This document shows, piece by piece, positions 59,860 through 64,000 of a stretch of 64,000 nt of DNA. Below the pieces are notes generated by a model, which saw nothing but the letters and a program-made list of their open reading frames with translations, made no database searches and was not told the origin of the DNA. How positions within the stretch are numbered: position 1 is the stretch's first letter; every line of letters starts with the position of its first letter. The position numbers and the translations under genes were made by a program. The DNA comes from Balneola sp. (lineage in GTDB: Bacteria; Bacteroidota; Rhodothermia; Balneolales; Balneolaceae), in contig NZQV01000010.1 in NCBI GenBank assembly GCA_002696035.1, positions 496,001 through 560,000 on the forward strand. The letters run 5' to 3'.

Positions 59860-60954
59860 ATGAAGCATCTTCTCATTGCATTTGGAACCCGGCCGGAAGT
59901 CATAAAATTAGCTCCTGTCATCAACGAGCTCAAGAAGCATTGCAGGGTTACCGTATTGCATACTGGTCAACACAAGGAGCTGGTGGAGCCGATGCTGAAG
60001 CTATTTGGAGTTGAACCGGATGTAGATCTTGGCATCATGGAGCCCGGACAGGATCTGTACGACCTGACCCAGAATTTACTTCCACGAATTCGGGATGTAC
60101 TGGATGAATCTGCTCCTGATCTTGTGATGGTTCAGGGAGATACCACTACTTCTTATCTAACGGCTTTGGCTGCATTTTATAAAAAAATTCCTGTGCTTCA
60201 TGTGGAGGCGGGCCTGAGAAGTCACGATCCCTACAATCCTTTTCCTGAGGAGATGAACCGAAAACAGATCACACATCTTTCACGACATCATTTTGCCCCC
60301 ACTTCACTTAACAAAAAGAACTTACTTCTGGAAGGCATTGTCGAAAATGCGATCACTGTAACCGGGAACACCGTGATAGATGCCCTTCAATTTATCAAGC
60401 ATTCAGAGTCCTATATGCGCTCTAAACCGGAGATTTTATCGGGGATTGGTTCTGCGGACAAGCTGATCGTTTTAACGGCACATAGACGAGAAAATCATGG
60501 AGAGCCGCTTCAGAATATCTTCAGGTCAGTCAACGAATTACTTTCCACAAATACTGATCTTAAAGTGGTCTTTCCGATACATCCTAATCCTGCTGTTCAG
60601 GAAGCACTCACAGAAGTCTGGATCAACAGTGATCGGTTTTTGCAAACAACGCCATTCGATTACCTCTCTTTCCTTCACATCCTGGATCGGGCAGATCTGA
60701 TCCTGACAGATTCAGGAGGCATTCAGGAAGAAGCGGCTTCTCTTGGCAAACCAGTTTTGGTTCTTCGGGGAGAAACTGAGCGACAAGAACTCATCGAATC
60801 CGAACTTGGGGAGCTTGTAGGGACAGATACTTCAAAAATAATAGATCGATCGAACTGGTATTTATCTGAAGAAAATAGTTCTGTTACTACTTCCATCTTT
60901 GGAGATGGAACAGCTGCTCAGCAAATTCGGGATGTCATTCTGAATCAGCTGTAA
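59860..60954 (+). CDS. wecB: UDP-N-acetylglucosamine 2-epimerase (non-hydrolysing)
   Basis: A 364-aa GT-B-fold epimerase converting UDP-GlcNAc to UDP-ManNAc. The sequence has AFGTRPEVIKLAPVI, LHTGQHKELVEPML, MVQGDTTTSYLTALAAFYKKIPVLHVEAGLRS, FPEEMNRKQITHLS, VTGNTVIDAL, VLTAHRRENHG and DSGGIQEEAASLGKPVLVLR. The product would feed the neighbouring transferases with an activated ManNAc precursor. It is the last gene of the surface cluster and its stop overlaps the convergent pssA gene by 10 nt. Confidence 0.94.
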   Translation: MKHLLIAFGTRPEVIKLAPVINELKKHCRVTVLHTGQHKELVEPMLKLFGVEPDVDLGIMEPGQDLYDLTQNLLPRIRDVLDESAPDLVMVQGDTTTSYLTALAAFYKKIPVLHVEAGLRSHDPYNPFPEEMNRKQITHLSRHHFAPTSLNKKNLLLEGIVENAITVTGNTVIDALQFIKHSESYMRSKPEILSGIGSADKLIVLTAHRRENHGEPLQNIFRSVNELLSTNTDLKVVFPIHPNPAVQEALTEVWINSDRFLQTTPFDYLSFLHILDRADLILTDSGGIQEEAASLGKPVLVLRGETERQELIESELGELVGTDTSKIIDRSNWYLSEENSSVTTSIFGDGTAAQQIRDVILNQL

Positions 60955-61775
60955 TCCTGAAATTCATCTACGCCTTCCGGGCCATAATCGTCGTTGTAGA
61001 ATTGAATGGCTCCAACTATGATTCCCTTTAGCATAAAGATGGTGAACACCAGCATAAGCCCATATTCTTTGAACAGAAGGATCAGCGTCAGGTAGATCAG
61101 AAATAGGATAAACTTCCCTTTCTTTTCCCGGATGGTGTCCCGGTCAAAGCGGGGGATCTTGTCAAAAGGAAGAGTGCTTACCATGAGGAACGAGATCACT
61201 ACGATTATTGGGATCAAAGCCGAATTGACGCCATTCTCAAGGAATGAGAATAACTCAAGAGACTCCCGGAATGTAAGAAAAAAGGCTCCCAGAATAATGG
61301 CTTGAGCAGGTATCGGCAATCCTATAAAGTAATCTTTGGTGGGTTGAAGTCTGGCATTGACGTTAAAGCGAGCTAGTCTTACCGCTCCACACAACGGAGG
61401 TAATGCACTCACAATAATCCCAACAAATCCCAATTCATGCAATGTCCACGTATAGATTAAGAAACCGGGAGCTACACCGAAAGAAACCATATCACTGATG
61501 GAATCTAGTTCGATACCAAAATCGCTGGTTGCATTGGCAAGACGAGCCATCAATCCGTCAAATACATCAAATAAACCGGCTAAAGCGATCAGCCACGCAG
61601 CCCGGACAAATTCACCTTCAGAAACAGATATGATCGCCAAAAACCCACTAAACAGGTTCATTAACGTGAAAAAACTGGGAACAGCGATCTTTTTATTTAC
61701 CGGGGGTTTACCGTTCTTGCGCTTTTCTCTGCGCTCTTTAAAGGAATGATATTTTTTCTGGATCGGATACTTCAT
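60945..61775 (-). CDS. pssA: CDP-diacylglycerol-serine O-phosphatidyltransferase
   Basis: A 276-aa integral membrane CDP-alcohol phosphatidyltransferase making phosphatidylserine from CDP-diacylglycerol and serine. The signature D-G-x2-A-R-x8-G-x3-D-x3-D is intact in FDGLMARLANATSDFGIELDSISD. Hydrophobic segments surround it, and a basic N-terminus of about 28 residues precedes the first helix. It overlaps psd by 4 nt and converges on wecB, whose 3' end it overlaps by 10 nt. Confidence 0.95.
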   Translation of the reverse strand: MKYPIQKKYHSFKERREKRKNGKPPVNKKIAVPSFFTLMNLFSGFLAIISVSEGEFVRAAWLIALAGLFDVFDGLMARLANATSDFGIELDSISDMVSFGVAPGFLIYTWTLHELGFVGIIVSALPPLCGAVRLARFNVNARLQPTKDYFIGLPIPAQAIILGAFFLTFRESLELFSFLENGVNSALIPIIVVISFLMVSTLPFDKIPRFDRDTIREKKGKFILFLIYLTLILLFKEYGLMLVFTIFMLKGIIVGAIQFYNDDYGPEGVDEFQDYS

Positions 61776-62425
61776 GGGTTGATAACTCCAAGAATGGATT
61801 CACCCGCCCGGGTGGTATCTCCCGGTTTTACCTGTATATCAACATTTCCGGGAACCACGATATCCATGCGGGAACCGAATTTCATGATACCAAATCGTTC
61901 GCCAGCGGTAAGCTGATCTCCTTCTGAAATATTGTAAACAATTCGTCGGGCCAAGAAACCAGTTATTTGCCGGAAGAAGATCTTAGTATTGGAAGGATGA
62001 AGGACCCCAAAATCAGCCCTTTCATTCAATTCAGATGCATGCTCGGTCCACGCCATCAGGTATTCCCCGGGATGATATTTCACATACTCAAGCAAGCCCG
62101 AAACCGGATTCCGATTTACGTGTACATTCAGCGGAGAAAGAAAAATACTGATCTGCGTGGCCTTCCCCTTGATATATACATCCTCCTCTACTTCCTTCAC
62201 AAAAACGACTTTCCCATCAGCGGGAGAAACGATCAGGTTTTCATCCTCAGGTAGAATTCTTTCAGGATCCCGAAAGAAATAGATCGTTAGCAAAGTCAAT
62301 CCGCCGAAAAAGATATAAACGATAGTGGCAAACCAATCCGGGAGAAAATACTCTGCAAAAACAGAGATCAGAACAGATGCTAAACCAACAACAAATATAG
62401 TTGCAAAACCTTCCTTTGAGATCAT
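61772..62425 (-). CDS. psd: Phosphatidylserine decarboxylase
   Basis: A 217-aa small-type (archaeal/PSD-A-like) decarboxylase making phosphatidylethanolamine. It is a proenzyme that self-cleaves before a serine that becomes the pyruvoyl group; the expected cleavage region is MKFGSRMDIVVP. Two N-terminal membrane helices precede ILPEDENLIVSPADGKV and ISIFLSPLNVHVNRNPVSG. It directly precedes pssA in the operon, and the 3' end of the rseP gene lies 1 nt upstream of it. Confidence 0.95.
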   Translation of the reverse strand: MISKEGFATIFVVGLASVLISVFAEYFLPDWFATIVYIFFGGLTLLTIYFFRDPERILPEDENLIVSPADGKVVFVKEVEEDVYIKGKATQISIFLSPLNVHVNRNPVSGLLEYVKYHPGEYLMAWTEHASELNERADFGVLHPSNTKIFFRQITGFLARRIVYNISEGDQLTAGERFGIMKFGSRMDIVVPGNVDIQVKPGDTTRAGESILGVINP

Positions 62426-62426
62426 C

Positions 62427-63767
62427 TTAAAGCCCGAAATATCTAAATGCGTCGTTAAACATTACGAATATGAAAAGTCCTACCATCAGGAAAAACCCAA
62501 TTTGCTGGGCAATCATGCGGACTTTATCTGAAGGCTCGCGCCTTGTAATACCTTCGTAAATAAGAAAAACCAAGTGCCCTCCATCAAGAGCAGGAATGGG
62601 TAGAATATTGATAATAGCCAGTGTAATACTTAGCAAAGCTGTAATATTCCAAAAACCGATCCAGCCGGCAGTATCGGTTGCTTCCCGCGTTAAACTAGCG
62701 ATAGCTATAGGTCCGCCAAGATTTTGACTCACAGAAATATCGCCAGTTATCATCCGCGTGAATCCCTGCAAAATACCTACTGTTTGCTCTATGGTTTGAT
62801 TGTAGCCTTCCCCAATGGATTCAAAAAATCCATAGTCGATTCGTTCCAGTCCCAGGGTTTGCAGGCTTGGTGAAGCAATTCCTATAGTTTTGGTTTCAGG
62901 ATCCGGGGTGATGGATGTATAGAACAAAGAGTCAGCCCGCTTTACACCAAAATTGATGGCCGTATCGGCGCTTTGTATGATCTCTACCAGCTGAACCCAA
63001 TACTTTACCGTATCACCATTGGCTGATACGATCCTATCTCCGGCTTTCAGGCCGGCTTCCGCCGCTGGTCGGCCCGCAGGTACAGATGAAATTCTGCTCG
63101 GGTACATGTAGGTGACATCCAAAAATCCACGGGTTTGAAGACTATCCAGATAATTGGGAGTAACCGGAACATTTACCTGCTCACCATTTCTAATAACTGT
63201 ATAATTAAGATCATCAACGGTAAGTTCTGATGCAGAAACCAATTCATTGAAGTAAGAAACTTCTTGTCCGTTCACCCCAATGATCTTATCGCCTGTTTCA
63301 AATCCAATTTCATTTAAAATAGATGTTTCAGGCACATACATACCGGCTGTTTCCTGAATAGGAAGTACGGATTTACCATTGGAGTAGGTCATCCCAAAAA
63401 AGATCAGGAAGGCGAGTATCATATTGAAGATCACCCCGGCAGTAATGGTAATGATGCGCTGCCAAACGGGTTTACTCCGATATTCCCAGTCTTCCGGTTC
63501 AGATTCCAGGTGCTCGGTATCCATGCTTTCATCGATCATACCGGAGATTTTAACATATCCCCCCAGCGGTGTTGCCCCAATGCAGTAATCGGTATCCCCT
63601 TTTTGGAAACCCCAAACACGAGGCGGAAATCCGATAGAAAATCGTTCTACTCTCATTCCGAAAAATTTGGCAGCTAAAAAGTGCCCCAACTCGTGTACAA
63701 AAACGAGGATCATGAGGGCTCCACCAAAAATAAGAAGCGTATTTAATAAGCTTAAAAACCAGTCCAT
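62427..63767 (-). CDS. rseP: Site-2 zinc metalloprotease RseP
   Basis: A 446-aa membrane protease. HExxH is VHELGHFLAAK (residues 25-29), and the second motif NILPIPALDGGH lies near the C-terminus. Between them are two PDZ-like regions (about 135-210 and about 220-300, e.g. PAAEAGLKAGDRIVSANGD). Family members release membrane-bound regulators by intramembrane cleavage, typically of anti-sigma factors. It starts 3 nt after the dxr stop, the usual dxr-rseP order. Confidence 0.96.
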   Translation of the reverse strand: MDWFLSLLNTLLIFGGALMILVFVHELGHFLAAKFFGMRVERFSIGFPPRVWGFQKGDTDYCIGATPLGGYVKISGMIDESMDTEHLESEPEDWEYRSKPVWQRIITITAGVIFNMILAFLIFFGMTYSNGKSVLPIQETAGMYVPETSILNEIGFETGDKIIGVNGQEVSYFNELVSASELTVDDLNYTVIRNGEQVNVPVTPNYLDSLQTRGFLDVTYMYPSRISSVPAGRPAAEAGLKAGDRIVSANGDTVKYWVQLVEIIQSADTAINFGVKRADSLFYTSITPDPETKTIGIASPSLQTLGLERIDYGFFESIGEGYNQTIEQTVGILQGFTRMITGDISVSQNLGGPIAIASLTREATDTAGWIGFWNITALLSITLAIINILPIPALDGGHLVFLIYEGITRREPSDKVRMIAQQIGFFLMVGLFIFVMFNDAFRYFGL

Positions 63768-63770
63768 GTA

Positions 63771-64000
63771 TTATTTAATTGATTGTGCGAACGTGCGCGT
63801 CTCTTTGTCTATTTCCTTTAAAATATCAGGGCTCAAACTATCATTCCAATGAATGTTAGCCAAACTTTTTTCCACTATTACAGGGATTTGAATATAACCA
63901 ATTTCTCCCTTCAAAAATCGCTCTACAGCCACTTCATTTGCAGCGTTTAACACTGCGGATGCATATCCCCCGGCCGAAATACTATCCATAGCTAATTTCA
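63771..64000 (-). CDS. dxr: 1-deoxy-D-xylulose 5-phosphate reductoisomerase, C-terminal end (runs off window)
   Basis: The last 76 residues of Dxr, the MEP-pathway enzyme that makes 2-C-methyl-D-erythritol 4-phosphate; the coding frame continues past base 64000. The visible part KLAMDSISAGGYASAVLNAANEVAVERFLKGEIGYIQIP is the conserved C-terminal domain, with LNAANE and the EVAVxxFL pattern. It is followed by rseP on the same strand with a 3-nt gap. Confidence 0.93.
   Translation of the reverse strand, partial: KLAMDSISAGGYASAVLNAANEVAVERFLKGEIGYIQIPVIVEKSLANIHWNDSLSPDILKEIDKETRTFAQSIK

Noticed and set aside
1-64000. tRNA, rRNA, prophage or conjugative genes
   Set aside because: Scanning the intergenic regions gave no T-loop/anticodon patterns or rRNA-like blocks, and no integrase, terminase or transfer proteins are present.

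Overview
The window looks like a chromosomal segment from a marine Bacteroidota/Balneolota-type bacterium; a Balneolales relative is my best guess. The evidence is the mix of protein families: DUF5686, DUF4837, BsuPI and 6-bladed-propeller lipoproteins, PorV/PorQ-like barrels, a cargo protein with a type IX-like C-terminal domain, a FMN-type IPP isomerase, many starts without a Shine-Dalgarno site, and several TTG/GTG starts. No rRNA, tRNA, CRISPR array, phage or transposase gene was seen. Most genes are tightly packed housekeeping operons. The accessory part lies at about 21-29 kb.

Layout. 1-5.7 kb (minus): three consecutive SurA/PpiD-like periplasmic folding factors, then a MoxR ATPase and the start of a VWA membrane protein. 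5.7-7.8 kb (minus): a concentrative nucleoside transporter and thymidine kinase, a salvage pair; the kinase has lost two zinc-ribbon cysteines. 8.1-14.7 kb (mostly plus): UvrD-type helicase, Der GTPase, a lone NuoI, a DinB-fold protein, a membrane protein, a Bcp-type peroxiredoxin and an orphan receiver. 14.7-19.1 kb (minus): one operon with a RimB-like retropepsin, RimK-type glutamate ligase, AstE/AspA-like zinc hydrolase, DUF952 protein, lipid kinase and TonB. 19.2-25.9 kb (plus): acid phosphatase lipoprotein, a DSD1-like PLP enzyme and two glycoside hydrolases bracketed by two copies of a palindromic repeat. 26-32.6 kb (minus): lipoproteins, a low-GC outer-membrane protein followed directly by an integron attC-like site, a long non-coding structured tract with a 179-bp repeat, and a PD40-propeller/amidohydrolase fusion. 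32.9-42.1 kb (minus): DUF5686 barrel, LD-carboxypeptidase, NadD, BamD, polyprenyl synthase, Idi-2, a BioC-like methyltransferase and DUF4837.

42.1-50.4 kb (minus): a complete trp operon, trpE-trpS-trpG-trpD-trpC-trpF-trpB-trpA. It is preceded by a textbook ribosome-mediated attenuator: a 24-codon leader ORF with three adjacent Trp codons, an anti-antiterminator, an antiterminator and a terminator with a 7-T run. Tryptophanyl-tRNA synthetase is the second structural gene, so biosynthesis and tRNA charging would share one charged-tRNA sensor. Two kinds of interspersed palindromic repeat sit in the operon's gaps.

50.5-61 kb (plus): a surface cluster. It holds an Ig-like lipoprotein, an Asp-box propeller with a type IX-like C-terminal domain, two PorV/PorQ-like barrels, two glycosyltransferases, a flippase, a two-domain NodB-type protein and a WecB-type epimerase. 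60.9-64 kb (minus): PssA and Psd (phosphatidylethanolamine synthesis), RseP and the C-terminus of Dxr.

The most notable items are the trp attenuator with trpS under its control, the attC-like site with its cassette-like gene, the RimB-RimK-AstE operon, and the repeat-bracketed glycosidase pair.
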